A DNA stretch of 64,000 bases. It comes from Riptortus pedestris (taxonomy: Eukaryota > Arthropoda > Insecta > Hemiptera > Alydidae). A program made the position numbers and the translations under genes. The notes under the pieces are model-generated. The model was not told where the DNA came from and searched no databases. It saw only the letters and a program-made list of their open reading frames with translations. The stretch spans positions 13,792,501 through 13,856,500 of the forward strand of contig CM032230.1 in assembly GCA_019009955.1 (NCBI GenBank). The letters are read 5' to 3'. Positions 45,976 to 59,200 of the stretch are shown here, piece by piece (position 1 is the first letter of the stretch; the number at the start of each line of letters is the position of its first letter).

Positions 45976-46330
45976 GTGTGTATATATATATATATATTAC
46001 ACAATATAGAAGAAGAACTATATTATTGGTAGCTCTATGGAGACAAGATAAGTCACACAGTAATAACCATGGTTGGAGCCTCCCCCAGCGATTCTATCTC
46101 GCTCATCAATAAATTCCAAGGGAGCGACAGAGCAGGGGACAAATTGATCACCCTAACTCGCTCTGATTACCAACAGATAGCGCTCATACACCAACAACTA
46201 CACTTCCACCCGCCACAATTAATTATCGATATAAATAATGACAAGGCTTTACCCTTCCAGATGATAGGAAAAAAAAATAGGAATATTTTACGAGGGGATC
46301 AGTGTTCTCCCGCCCTGCGTGACGGACTAA
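45976..46330. other. Low-copy DNA, candidate regulatory block
   Basis: A short TA tract (45976-45997), then about 46060-46250 GC-richer, repeat-free sequence with GCGATTCTATCTCGCTC, GATTACC and AATTAATTATCGATATAAAT motifs. It lies 1.5 kb after the homeobox exon in the intron. Its function is inferred only from composition. Confidence 0.3.
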
Positions 46331-46850
46331 AACGTCCGTCACGCAGGGGCTTCGACAACTAAGCAGATTTCCCGCGTGCTGTAATGCCACACTGAAGGCT
46401 GGGAGTGGAGTTTACTTTAGGCTAAAAACTCGAAATATCTCAGTCGGATCGAAAAATTAAATAGACCCAATCTTATTGCAAATATAATTTCTTATATATT
46501 GTGTTATAAATTCTTATTTTTCTCTGGCTTGAATATTAACCGAGATGTTTGCATTTTTTTAAATTTTAGGCTTTCTGTAAACTACCACTAATACTCGTGA
46601 CATATTAGTTGTTATATCATGTATCACTTTGTTCTAAACTTAAATAGCAAATATTGTTTTCATTGAACATTTGCTGTGAAAATATTTTATGTTTGGCGTC
46701 ACCCTTTAAGATTTGGATTTGAAATGTTTAGTGACTGAGATACTTAACTCACCACTCACGTCAACCTAACTTTTTAGTAGATGGTGAGATGATATCTTCA
46801 GGGTGTCATATTCCATTGCGAAGGAAAAAAGCATTTTTTACGCAGCACCT
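46313..46850. mobile_element. Helentron-like 3' ends joined tail to tail, then a forward fragment
   Basis: CCTGCGTGACGGAC, TAAAAC, GTCCGTCACGCAGG at 46316-46349 is a perfect 14-bp inverted repeat made of two 3' ends facing each other. The right one continues as a reverse 3' end to about 46385 (AAGCAGATTTCCCGCGTG). From about 46430 the sequence turns to forward core modules (GATCGAAAAATTAAATAGA) and breaks off near 46690. This is a mosaic of at least three copies. Confidence 0.6.
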
Positions 46851-46852
46851 TT

Positions 46853-47405
46853 TTTAGCAGATTTCAGCTATTGAGGTCGTACTCAAGACTCGATATTCAA
46901 ACTTTATATGTAAAATTAAATGTTAAGTTCGTGAATGACTGTAATCCGGTCGATGGAAGAGGAAAACTTCTAAAATTCAAAATATCTCCGTTTATATGCG
47001 TCGGATCAAAAAAATGTATAGAATCAATTTTATTGCAAATGTAATTTTATATAAATGTATATGTTTTATATTTATTGAATATTAACCAAGATGTTTCCAT
47101 AATTTAGTTTTCGGCCTTCAGTAGCCCCTCCTTTTAGTCATCGCAGTTTCAAAATAAGAGAATATATCCTGAAATTTTATTATTTTATTCCAATCATAAA
47201 TACCAAATATTGTTTTCAACAACCTTTGTTATGTGAGATACATGCAAATAGTGTCATGACTTCATCAATCAAGAGTTTATTGACCACCCGCTTCTACTCA
47301 TAGGATTTTTTTTGGTTGAAAATAGAAAATATATGCTGAGATGAGATCACAAGTGTCTCATTTCGGTATGTGGGAAATCTGCTTAGTTTATGCAGCCCCT
47401 AATTT
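46853..47405 (+). mobile_element. Helentron-like element, shortened
   Basis: It starts TTTTTTAGCAGATTTCAGCT without the TTAAGG palindrome. The first module is at 46920-47260. It ends TGTGGGAAATCTGCTTAG, TTTATGCAGCCCCT, where the hairpin right arm is lost. Confidence 0.7.
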
Positions 47406-47495
47406 TCTTTTAGTACACCAATTACATTAAATTTGAAGTCCCGTCTGTTTAGGCTTCTTATTAAATGAAAAAAATAATAGCAGCGGTGACCCTTG

Positions 47496-47535
47496 CGTAG
47501 GAAAACTGCTTAGGTTACGCAGCCCCTGCGTGAAT
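47496..47535 (+). mobile_element. Helentron-like element, isolated 3' end
   Basis: AGGAAAACTGCTTAGGTTACG plus GCAGCCCCTGCGTGA: subterminal motif and hairpin only. Confidence 0.65.
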
Positions 47536-47540
47536 CATTT

Positions 47541-48185
47541 CTCCACCGTTTGCAGAATCTTGCCCTAGCTCGTTGTAAAAACAGATGATCAAACTGGGCA
47601 TGTTCGGTATAATATGCATCCGAATGTTAATTAATAAATGATGACGAAAAGGAAATATGGTGTCCGCGCCTCATAAAAATGCTAATCCCGCCAATTAATT
47701 TATTTTTTTCTCCCTTTGGCTACTCCATTTAATAGAATAATGTTTATGAAATATTTAAATAAGTGGTAGCCCTTTAATAATTGATATATCTTTGCATAAC
47801 TGGTATAATTAATATGTTAAACAACAAAATAAATTGGATTGACTTACTGTTTAAAAGTAAAAACGAATGCAGAGCTGAGGTAATTTGTGATAATATTATT
47901 TTTACAAACATAAATAAGCATAATTAGTGGGTAAATGGTTCGTTTTGCATAATTTAGAAATTATCCCGGGCAATTCAGGTAATTACAATTATTTATATTG
48001 TGTAAACGTTATTTCTTATAATGATATGTTATCACTAATGCAGTGCAAATGAGGAAAAAATATTAAATTCAGTTTTAGAGCTATTACAGCATTAGTTATG
48101 CAGCTTATGATGGAGAGATCGTAATGATTGCGACAAGATATGAATTACTAAAAAGTCCCTAGGTTAAGTTCCAAGACAGAGAAAA
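47541..48185. other. AT-rich non-coding DNA
   Basis: No recognised feature. Confidence 0.4.
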
Positions 48186-48187
48186 AT

Positions 48188-49130
48188 TCGTCACGCAGGG
48201 GCTGCGCAAACTAAGCAGATAATAGAACACTTGATATGTCATTTCACCACATATTTTTATTTATACGTAAAAAAAAAAAAACTATTAATAGAAGGGGTGG
48301 TGTTACTGAAGGCTGAAAACAAGAAAGGGCTAATAGCTCGCTTAATATTTGTGTTAAGAGAAAATGTGTAGGACAATAATTGTAGAGCATTAATAGTTGT
48401 ACAAAATTATATCTACGCATTCTTTGGATGTGGCTCATAATAACGGAGATATTTGGAATATTCAAACCCTCCCCCTCTAAACCACATCTATTCCCTGTCC
48501 GATTTCAGCCACTAACAAATATGATCTTTAATGTTGACAGAAAAGGATAAATATAGATATGGTATATATCAAATAAAGATTTTCGAGTTACACATAAACA
48601 TATGTATCTCGTATAATAAAGGTCTTTTGGCATATAAGCTTAGAATAAAGTGGTACGTGCTATATTTGCTTATTATTAATTCATAATATAGCCTTTAACT
48701 AATATAGTATTTAGTGTTGAATGAAACAGTTAAATATCGAGTTTGGTGTAGAACAAATTAACATTTATGAGTTAAGAACGTAAAATCTTAAATGGCGGCG
48801 TCATCACAGAACATATTTGGATGTATCTCACACAGTAAAATATTAATAAAAACAATATTTGGTATTTGAACTTCCAATAAAGCGGTTCTTAATATAACAG
48901 GCAATTAAATTTTCAACAAGATTGATCTTTACAATATTTCGATCTGACTTAAATAACGGATATATTTTGAAATTCCTCCCTCTAAACCCCCCTCCTGCCC
49001 GCACTGTTCAGATTTCAGCAATCAACGAACTTGATCTTTAGTTTTACATAAAACATTTAAATATCGAGTTTGGTAACGATCAAACAAAAATTGCGACCGT
49101 TAGAGCGCTACCGGACAAGTACATAAATAT
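48188..49130 (-). mobile_element. Helentron-like element, reverse, missing only its 5' tip
   Basis: The 3' end is TTCGTCACGCAGGGGCTGCGC, then AAACTAAGCAGAT (48188-48222). Both modules are reversed, and the copy ends at GACCGTTAGAGCGCTACCGG near 49110. The TA tract and the AGCAGATTTCCC end are missing. Confidence 0.75.
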
Positions 49131-49699
49131 CTGAGTGTGTGTTTTTATATATATACAACTCTTTGCTACCTTATAAATATATTGCCATTATGGTTAAATT
49201 AAGGTCATCATTATTAGAGCTTTGCAATATAATCATTACTTTTATAATCCATATTTTTTCTGTAATATTATTATTATTCATTTATAATTACTGTAATATT
49301 ATTTATTATTTATTTTCAGTACATGTGACATTCTTTTTTAATTTTATTTATTTATTTTAACAAAAGATCTCTGCTGAAGTTTTTTTATGGTTGCATTAGA
49401 TCATTTTATTTTTATTATCGTGTAGCCAAGAAATTTTTTTTTTTTGTTAAATTCAAAAACGTGTTATTAATTACATATAAACAATAATTTTATCATAAAA
49501 CAACTAATATAGATTATCACAATTATATAAGCTGAACCCCAAATGCATGGGAATAATCCTGTAAGCAATTGTCAATAAAATCTAATATAAAATAACTCAG
49601 ATAATATTCGCGTTACACAATGTGTGGGGCAACAATTACAGTACATTACATTCTAAATAAAGACGATTGTATTATATTTGGATAATGATGGAGATGGGC
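49131..49699. other. AT-rich non-coding DNA
   Basis: Low-complexity TTTATT-rich sequence with no coding signal. The hydrophobic frame at 49139-49360 is a by-product of composition. Confidence 0.4.
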
Positions 49700-49940
49700 A
49701 CGATTCTGTATTTTATTCCATTTGGGACCCATGTGGCCCGATTTTAACCGTAAACGAACTTAATCTTTAGATTAATATAAAACGGTTAAATTCCGAGTAG
49801 GGTACCGATGAAAAAGAACTAAAACTCATTTTCATTATCTTCTAAAAGGAGCGATGGACATTTGAGAAAGATTTTCGAAAATCGTGTAGTGAGTACAACT
49901 TCAATAGCACATCGCACTTAATGAAAATCTGCTAAAAAGG
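49700..49940 (-). mobile_element. Helentron-like element, reverse 5' half
   Basis: The first module is reversed (GTAAACGAACTTAATCTTTAG, AAACGGTTAAATTCCGAG). The 5' block (CTCATTTTCATTATCTTC, GCGATGGACATTTGAG) follows, ending AATGAAAATCTGCTAAAAAG. Confidence 0.65.
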
Positions 49941-50479
49941 ATTTTTTTCTCTCTGTTTACGTGACTTTGGGTATTGCGAATATCAGTTCCAGTTAGTAAA
50001 TATCAAAATCGTTGCCAGGCCTCCCAAAATATAATCTTTGCCATATGGCCGGAGAGCGACGCCTCGGGGACCCAATCGTTTATCTGTCCGGAGTCCATTC
50101 CTATTATAGACCTATTATTGGCTGGTGGATTGGGAAGGGGAGCTAGAGCAGATGACACGCCCTGTATGGGGGCTAACGAGCGGCGGATAAAGGCTTAGCA
50201 CAATAGCCACAGCAGATGGGGCTGCGATGGCGATCCCTCCGGCTTCCTACTCCAATAATAGGCCTCTAATCGCCCAATCTCCTCCCACCGCACTTTACAC
50301 CCTCTTCAATGAAAAGTCACAAATGCCATTCTACATCTGTATCAATTGGCTTTCACACGATCTGTATTATTTTAGCGTTTTAGAGTTATAACGGGATATT
50401 TTTCCCCCTTAGCAAGATAAATACTATCAGGATAACCGCCATATGAATGCTACTGCCCTAAACCTTTATTAAATCAGAC
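49941..50479. other. GC-richer low-copy block in the homeobox intron
   Basis: About 50030-50300 is GC-richer and repeat-free. It holds related motifs on both sides (CCTATTATAGACCTATTATTGG and CCAATAATAGGCCTCTAATCG), a CGAGCGGCGGATAAAGG stretch and TAATCG homeodomain-type cores. The frame at 49974-50198 (+) shows no domain. Candidate enhancer. Confidence 0.3.
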
Positions 50480-50640
50480 TCCGTCCACCAGGGGTTGCGT
50501 AAACTAAGAAAATATCCTACAAGCTGATAAGTCACACCAGTAATTTCGTATTTCTATGTAAAATCCAATGTGTGGAACTAGGTTATCTAGTGTCGAATGA
50601 AATGTTAAATATCGAGTATGGTGTAGATTGAAGCTCCCCA
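50480..50640 (-). mobile_element. Helentron-like element, reverse 3'-end fragment
   Basis: TCCGTCCACCAGGGGTTGCGT and AAACTAAGAAAATATCC are a diverged 3' end. A piece of the second module (GTCGAATGAAATGTTAAATA) follows. Confidence 0.6.
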
Positions 50641-50737
50641 AACTTCTTCGTCACAAAACTCACTTGCCCGCTTCGCTAATATTGCATATTTCAATATTTA
50701 TCAACTTCAAATGTGTTTTGATTTATGTCTAAATGTA

Positions 50738-51346
50738 AACGTCACGCAGGAACTGCGTTAACTAAGCAGATTTCCCATGTGCATCACGTATTTGCATTTA
50801 TCTCTAAACATAAAAGGTCAATGACAACAATATTAGGTATTTAGTGCTCAAATAAAGTGTTTCATAATGTAACAGCTTATTGGTAATATGACATGAAAAG
50901 TAGTGGGAGTTTACTGAAGGCCCGCCCTTCTAGGTCGTCATTGGGTCCTGGGGGTACACATAGACCACTTTGGGTATCATCGGTGTAAATCAAATAAACA
51001 TTTTCGAGTTGAGAAAGTAAAATATGAATTGACGACATAGCTGCATGTGTCTCATATTGTAAAGGCTCGTTGAAAGAAATATTTGATATTTAAGCTAGTG
51101 ATAGTTTTCCTAATATCTGAACGCTTATATTACAAGTGCAATTGTCACGGTTAATATTTGAGATAGAGGAGAAGTGTATAGAACAATATTTATAGTAAAT
51201 TAAATTTGCATTGTGATTAATTATGAGCAATATTTAGAATTTTTGACTTTCTCTTAATTTTTCCGATGTTTCAAGTTTGTTGGTGATCAAACGAAAATTG
51301 CGACCGATAGAGCGATATTGATTTCCCGCAAGAGAATTCTGCTAAT
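50738..51346 (-). mobile_element. Helentron-like element, reverse, mosaic
   Basis: The 3' end is ACGTCACGCAGGAACTGCGT and AACTAAGCAGATTTCCCATG. Module parts are scrambled (first-module tail, then second-module head, then first-module head). The 5' end GATTTCCCGCAAGAGAATTCTGCT is at about 51320-51343. Confidence 0.65.
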
Positions 51347-51473
51347 ATCCTATTCAAATTGAAATTTATGGACTATTTAGATAGGTGGCTCTGTTTCGGC
51401 CAACGCCTGCAGATTCTTTATTCAGGAATCATAATTACTTTTATGAAATAACCCAATATGTTTGGGAAATGTG

Positions 51474-51602
51474 TTGTTATTTATTAAAGGCTGCTTTGTG
51501 CTGCTATGGCTAATTGGGACGAGTTATCTATAAGTTCCCACCGTTTTGTAGCCAGGGTGGGACTAAAGATTTTATTTAATGAGCTTGTCACTAAATATTT
51601 TG
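51474..51602 (-). mobile_element. SINE, reverse, head-truncated
   Basis: TTATTTATTAAAGGCTGC, GCTAATTGGGACGAG, TAGCCAGGGTGGGACTAAAG and GAGCTTGTCACTAAATA: tail and body without the tRNA head. Confidence 0.7.
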
Positions 51603-53799
51603 GAAGATTTATAATGCTGATTTATAATAACTAATAGACTTCGAAATGAAATCAGTTGATCCAGCAAAAAAGTGTATGTGGTTAAGCTTCATTACCAACT
51701 AGCCGAGACTAAACTATGAGTATTTCATTTAATAGAGCATATAACAGGTATATGAAAAGTAATCTGTTAATATTTACAGTTGTTAATATTTACAGGCCGA
51801 AACAGACCCACTTAGGTTTTTCGGTGATGGTATTTATATTTTGCCCTTTCCACCTTTTCCTATTGTATTTGATCAGCTGTTGACGGTCAGCTGCTAATGA
51901 TGTATGGATTCTGCTAATGTTGATGGATTGTGCTGCCCTGCAATATAGGGATGGAAACCTTGCATTGTCACTGTAATCGGCGGCCATCAGGTGTTTGCTC
52001 CTTCTATTCTCGGACTGTAATTTAACTTGATGAAATAATAGCTCCCCTCTCGTTCGAAATGACGGCATAATTCCTGAATTAATTCCATAATTATTTTCCA
52101 ACTTCCTTAATTTCCCACGGAGGCGATCCGCAGATATGGAAAAATATCGGCTCCTTAAATGGGTTTCTGATTGTATCAACCTTGGGAAAGCTAATGGTCG
52201 AGTATTTCTCGCATATCATGAGCATATCATTAATATCACACTATCTGCAGCGAATATCAATGTATTTTTAACAATAAGCACGCAATTCTATTATCGGCCG
52301 GGCCAAATGGAATATCTTCCACCATTTAGAGATGTGAGAAGATAAGCCATTTGTCAGGGGAATGTAATTATGTAGTTAACAGAATGTCACTCTCTGTGTA
52401 ATTTTCAACTTTCCAATTTGTAAGCTTTACTTATATATTACATTGTCATTCGACAAACTCCTCATTTACATCTTCATTTAATTCAATACTCCTAAAGTTA
52501 CGTCTTCATTTCCGTTTGTTGTTCCTCATTTTATTTAATTGAATAAATATATGCCGCTTCTTCTGAATTGTATTCAGCCTATTTAAGAAATGAACATTCT
52601 CGTATGTGTTAAGGGCCAATTATAAACTGAACATGATCACTTTATTTAAATTTAGCAGCATCATTTAATATTCAAATAATAGAGAAGCATTTGAGCCTTT
52701 CCAACTACATATATATGCATAAAAATGAAATACGTTATACAGAGAATAATGAAACAGAAAATTAAATAACTACTTTCAACGTATCATTTTTATATGCGAT
52801 TAAAGTAAATATGTGGAATAAAATGAATTCTTTCTTGTGGAATAATTAAACGAATATTTTTATAGGCCTCAAATTCCTATTCTTGCGGTGAAATTTTTGA
52901 GTTATCAATTCCATTTTGTCTGAAATGTTTTCTGTTTTGAATTTTTACTGAAAAATAATTCTTTATTAATCTAATAGAGAGTACTCAGTGAGAGTTTATA
53001 TATTTGTAGTCAGAAGAGAATTTAGTTGCAAATTTATAGTATTTTTAGGGGCTTCGTTTATCCAAGCACGTTTTTATTTACTTATATATTTTGCTGCAAA
53101 AATGGGGCTAAAATAAAATGTAAATCTTTAATTAGAAATTGATCACTTGTTCAGATTTTTGAATAGAAGTGTATAATCTTTAAATGTCCAAGAATAATAT
53201 TTATGTATGGACACCTCTTTGTCAATAATTATGGGTTTAATGAGTTTGTCACTAAATAATTTGGAATATTAATTATTTATTCATTAATAACAAATAAAGT
53301 TCAAAATCAAATTAGTTTTATCAGCGAAAATGTTATGGTTAAGCGGCATTAACTACTATCCTATGCTAAACTACCCTAATCTCCATAAAAGGTTTGATTC
53401 TGTTCAATTTTAATCTAAATGCAGATTGATAGCAGATTAGCAGCTGGTTCTGCGTCGCTCCGTTGCGTACAACCCCTTCTATGCACTGGGAGGGGTGGGC
53501 CCGATTAAGGGTACTTTTACCCCCATTCAAATTAATATTATATCTCCTTCTAACATCAAAAGCCTTTCTCTTATCAGCAAAATGATAAGAAGGTCAACCT
53601 CCTCTACTAATCATTTTTTTATTAACTGCAGAGTACATTCGGCGAAAACCGCCCCTTTACTGCTATGTGACATAAATTCAGATGTTTCATATTTTGAAAT
53701 TCACATTTTTTTCATGTGTTGTTGCTTACCATTACACTTTGTACTAATATTCCTCGAACTAATATCAGCTGCTTGTTCAGATAACATTAACTAAGTAAA
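51603..53799. other. Low-copy, mostly AT-rich non-coding DNA
   Basis: At 51790-52179 a 129-codon minus-strand frame is open but shows no domain. The same interval is GC-richer and carries E-boxes (GATCAGCTGTTG, GGTCAGCTGC, CAGGTGTTTG), so I favour a regulatory block over a gene. A 37-bp SINE trace (GTTTGTCACTAAATAATTTGG, about 53242) is present. Another GC-richer patch is at 53400-53520. Confidence 0.35.
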
Positions 53800-53800
53800 T

Positions 53801-54640
53801 GTCCGTCACGCAGGGGCTGCGTACACTTAGCAGATTTCACACGTGAAGTTTTACAATTGAGAAATCCACATATTGTAACACTTAACACCACCGTGAATAT
53901 TAAAAGAACAAATACAAATGATAACGAGAACTCATTGAGCCAATTTACATTTTAATAACCTCCATAACAGAAAGCGCCTGAATTGTTTTGGAAAAAACAG
54001 TTCAACCGACCGCTCCCAGCTGTATAGATAGATATAAATATTCTTGACCGGCGAGGAAAATAATTACTGAAATATATCTAAATATAATATATTAATTTTA
54101 TTGAAAACTATTAACTATATCTAGTTCGCAATTTACAATGAAACAGAATATTTTTTATCTCAATCACTCTAATTTTAGTAATCAAAAAAGAAATGGTGGG
54201 GGTCATCAGAAAGTATTTGCATGAATCTCACCTAGAAAAGATCTCTTGAACAGAATATTTAGTATTTCACAATACTTGGTGGTTATTCTTAACTTGAGAA
54301 GACAAAGATGGTGTGTTTACTGAAGGCAGAAAACTACAAAATCCCAATAACTCGGTTAATATTCAAGATAGATAAGATATCAATATAACAGTAGATATAG
54401 GTAATTAAAATTACAATAAGATAAGTTTTATAGCATTTTTCAAACCGACTTATAATGGAGATATCCCTCCAAAAAATCTAATTTCTATTTCTCGAAATCC
54501 CTCTCCTCTAAACAACCCCTCCTACTTTTCTGATTTCTGCCATTAACGAACTTGATTTTTCTTTTTACGTAAAACGATTAAATATCGAGTTTCGTACAGA
54601 TCAAACAAAAATTGCATGATAGACTATTAGCATACAAATG
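53801..54640 (-). mobile_element. Helentron-like element, reverse, near complete 3' side
   Basis: The 3' end is GTCCGTCACGCAGGGGCTGC and ACTTAGCAGATTTCACACGTG (53802-53846). Reversed modules include GTTTACTGAAGGCAGAAAAC, AACCCCTCCTACTTTTC and GCCATTAACGAACTTG. It ends near GATCAAACAAAAATTGCATG. The 5' tip and TA tract are lost. Confidence 0.75.
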
Positions 54641-56270
54641 TACATGTCAATTTCGAGGTTATTATTGGAGAAATAGGAAAAATGTACACAGCCACATTTA
54701 TTAAGTTTACGCCGGTCTCAGTAACGGACATTAATTTCTTCTGATCGATATTGTAAAATGAGCAATGGAAAATCAGAACATGTGTAACGTTGCAGTAACC
54801 AGGATGACAGAAGACCCACGGGCCTTGTTATAAATGCGTGTTACTCCCCGATGCTGCAACAACTGGATTTGGTCTATCCAATATTTACAGGATTCGAATG
54901 TTTGATGAAGTCTATAACCACATCATCGAAATAGATTGCTTTCCCATCATCAACATCGTGACCCACCCTCATCCACAATCACTAATATACTAAACTATAT
55001 AAAAATGACTATAATAGTTATAAACATACTTGCTAACAAGGTATAATAGAGGGTAAACTCTCCGGTAATAACCCGGAGTGAGCCTATTATTTATTTATCA
55101 GCAAACGGTATAACGCAAAGTTCATCAATCTTTTTCACAAATCAATTCGGTAAGTGTAGAAAAATGTAGAAAATGATTTAATGGTTTCACAAACTGGCTC
55201 ATTAGCAATTAAACCTTAACTGCAAATTGGAAAGAGGATAATCCGGCGAGCATTAGTATTAGCCGAAGCATTTCCAAGTGTTTAATATAACTGGCGCTAG
55301 CTCCGAAATACTTCTCAACGGGAAAATTACAAATTAATTTCCAAACGATTGCTATTTAGGGGCCTTCAAAATGGCGGTTATTGAAACAAAACTTGTTATC
55401 AGGCAGTAATTTATAATCGTAAACGTCTGGGAACGCCATAATCCGGTTTGAGAGTTTATACCGTAGCCAGATGTGATTTAGTGATCCTATCTGGTTTACT
55501 GATTCACATCTTTTGTGACAACAAACTTGAAATATTCTTTGTAGTTACGATCCGCATACGAGATTCAACTAATGATCACTAGTCAGATAATGCAGGTTAC
55601 GGGAGGGAGGGCTCTCCAAAAATTCTGGCCACTAATCGAATATTCTTCAAATACACTGCTACCCTGATATAGAAGGCAACGGGTAGCAACTATAATTCGT
55701 TCCCGTACCAAAAAATGTTAGTACTTTCAGATTCTTAAAATATTCGTTGGTGTAAATACCAATATAATTATGCGCACACATCAATAAATATTTTGAATGG
55801 AATAAAATTGGCAATAAACTTTTAGTAATAAGGTTTGATTAGCCCGTAGTGTTAGAAGTAAAATGTGGGATATGTTATCCTGTAAACTTTTTAAAACCAG
55901 AAGTTTTGCTGTATAAATTTACTTTCAGTGCTTCAGAGATGGTAATATAATTGCTAAACGTCAGTTACAATGCCCCTTTTTTACAACTTCTGCCGGACAA
56001 AATACACAAAACAATTAACCAGTCGAATTACCACGGTCATTTTGAGACAATTGCAAAGTACCTCAGCCGTTTAAGAAAACAATAATTGAGGGACTTCCGC
56101 TCTCTGAGAGTCAATATCGGGGCTCATTTGTGGGTTTGGAATTACAAGTGTGAAGTAGTTAGCCGCTAACAAGAAGGCGATTGGTGAGGGACCTTCCACC
56201 TGCAGCCCTTATTACACACCAAGCCTCAGGGAATTTTTACCTTTTTGTCTCTCTCTAATGAGGAGATTTC
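54641..56270. other. Non-coding DNA, no feature recognised
   Basis: A mix of AT-rich and slightly GC-richer low-copy sequence (for example CTCTCCGGTAATAACCCGG near 55058). No coding frame or repeat family. Confidence 0.35.
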
Positions 56271-56275
56271 TCCCC

Positions 56276-57190
<915 letters not shown>

Positions 57191-57192
<2 letters not shown>

Positions 57193-58059
57193 CTCCCTCT
57201 CTACCTATCCGCGCATCTCGCATTACCCTTTATTGCAAACACCTCCCCAGATAATCCCCGAGGACTATAAGCCCGCCACTTGGCACCCCTGCCAACCAGC
57301 GCCCAGCGAGGTCAGCCTCTCCTGAACCAATATTAGAAATGCAGAACCCATTCCTAGTGTTTGAGAGTGGATATTAGTGAGGAATTATCCCCTCTCCTCG
57401 GCATTATCATACAAGAATGTTCCAAAGTGGGGTTGTACAAGGTTCTAATGCAGGCCCATTATCATGTTATTTACATTATTTAACAGGGTGCTCCTACTTC
57501 TTCTGATTATAGACTACAAAACAATTTCCAATGGGAGAGCCTGTTACCGCTAACTTGCATAACCAAAGTATTTATTTAAAACTAAAAGAAAAAAAAATCA
57601 AACAAAAATGACATTTAAATAGATTAAATGGGTAAAACAAATATTGTAAATTATTTATATATATATAAAAAAAAATTCTTTTGAAATAAGAACTTAAAGA
57701 TTAGCTATTTTGTTGGAATGCTTCCAAATGTCATCTGATGGACAAAAGCAAATAACTCACTTAAAACATAGAGATTTTACTATTTCTATTTAGAATAACT
57801 TAAATATATGCCAAGAATGACTTGAAGAATGTAATACTACGGCAAATAAACTGATTTTTGATTACTACTGGACTTAGTCCCCGCCAAAATACATGGTCTA
57901 TTTAATATATACATATATTTCAATCTCGTTGATTAATCCATTATTTGACATTTAAATCACATTTGACAATTTATGTTTTTATAACCTATTAAAACCGCGT
58001 GTATGCACATATGGGTTTAAAAATTTTGAATTATTGAAGTGAACTTAATTTTTAATTCC
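57191..58059. other. Non-coding DNA, no feature recognised
   Basis: A GC-richer patch at 57230-57340 (CCCGCCACTTGGCACCCC, CAGCGCCCAGCGAGG), then AT-rich sequence. No coding or repeat signature. Confidence 0.35.
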
Positions 58060-58112
58060 CAATTAGCCTAAGTTGCAAAAAGTGGACGTTAATAAATAAA
58101 TAATAATTAATT
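58060..58112 (+). mobile_element. SINE 3' end with tail
   Basis: CCAATTAGCCTAAGTTGCAA, AAAGTGGACG and TTAATAAATAAATAATAATTAA: last 35 bp of body plus a typical tail. Confidence 0.7.
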
Positions 58113-58292
58113 TTTAATTCAATGTTTATTTTACTTGAATATAATTTAATCTTGCATAATGTTATTTTAATTTACTGTTTGTTGCTCTTAGCGTTGTTCA
58201 TATATTCATTTTACACATATTTGGTTCCTTATTTGCATTATTTAACCTATTTGTTTGTTGGGAGTCCCTTACTTTAACCTCCAGTCATACTG

Positions 58293-58470
58293 ATCCTTAA
58301 AAAATTTTATTAGCATCAGCTTAGTGCTTCTAAGGCTTATCGGGCCGGGTTATCTTCAGGTTACCATCATTTTCTAGCCAGGGCGGGACTAAGGATTTTA
58401 TTTATTTAGTTCTTCACTAAATAAATTTGTGTTAGCCAGGCGGGAATCTACATCGTCCCTCTAGGCTTAC
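58293..58470 (-). mobile_element. SINE, reverse, head-to-head with the next copy
   Basis: ATTAGCATCAGCTTAGTGC, GGGCCGGGTTATCTTCAGG, TAGCCAGGGCGGGACTAAGG, then a diverged B-box side (GGGAATCTACATCG) and CTCTAGGCTTAC. Confidence 0.7.
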
Positions 58471-58484
58471 TAAAGTAAATTAAA

Positions 58485-58712
58485 CATGGCTCAGGTTAGC
58501 CATGTGAGTTAGTGCATAGGTTTTAATCTCACTTGGTAAACCTAGAGTCGTGAATTCGATTCTCATCTGGGTAATAGGAATTTATTTAGTGACGAATTCA
58601 TTTTAAAAAAAATCCTTAGCCCCACCCTGACTAGAAAAGGGTGGTAACCTGTATGTAACCCGTCCCGATTGGCCATAGTATTGCAAAGCGGGCGTTAATA
58701 AATAAGTAACAA
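58485..58712 (+). mobile_element. tRNA-derived SINE, best full-length copy
   Basis: Its head GGCTCAGGTTAGCCATGTG contains an A-box-like TAGCCATGTGAG (about 58497). The B box GAATTCGATTC is at 58552-58562, about 55 bp later, as in a tRNA promoter. The body includes TTTAGTGACGAATTC, CCCACCCTGACTAGAAAAGG, GGTAACCTGTATGTAACCCG and GCAAAGCGGGCG, with tail TTAATAAATAAGTAACAA. SINEs of this kind are transcribed by RNA polymerase III and mobilised by a partner LINE. Confidence 0.85.
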
Positions 58713-59044
58713 TAGTTTGTTTCGTGTTGCTCTTTTTAATTAGAGTTTAATTTGAAGTATATACTGAATAGGTGTAACTCACGACCAAATAGTTAATATG
58801 TTATTTCATTGTAGTAAAATTATAATTATATGTCAAAGGGATTGATTAAGAAGATTAGGACGTTCAATATTCATTGAACTCTGCAATTGCCGCCTTTGTG
58901 AACGAATAACCTATGCCTAAGTACTGAAACGGGAAATAGAAAAACATTGGATTTTATAAAATACATACCCATTAATCCGAATTTAAAATTCCCCAGACCA
59001 AATTCCTTCAGCTGTGCGAGTGTGCTTAAAAATCTAAATGAAAT

Positions 59045-59200
59045 GTTATTATTTATTAACGAGAAATATTATTGTTTATTAGTTATTCACTTTTTGCTAA
59101 TATGCCTTATTGCGACTGGCTCTACTGGTTATCACTTTTTCAAGGAGTTTTATTTACTAAATAAATTCCTATTGACCAGGCGGGAATCGTACTCTAAATA
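59045..59200 (-). mobile_element. SINE, reverse, diverged
   Basis: TTATTATTTATTAACGAG, CACTTTTTGCTAATATGCC, GAGTTTTATTTACTAAATAA, CAGGCGGGAATCGTACTC. An internal deletion removes the CCAGGGTGGGACT block. Confidence 0.6.

Noticed and set aside
51790..52179. A 129-codon minus-strand open frame
   Set aside because: The translation resembles no protein family I know; the interval looks more like low-copy non-coding DNA with E-boxes.
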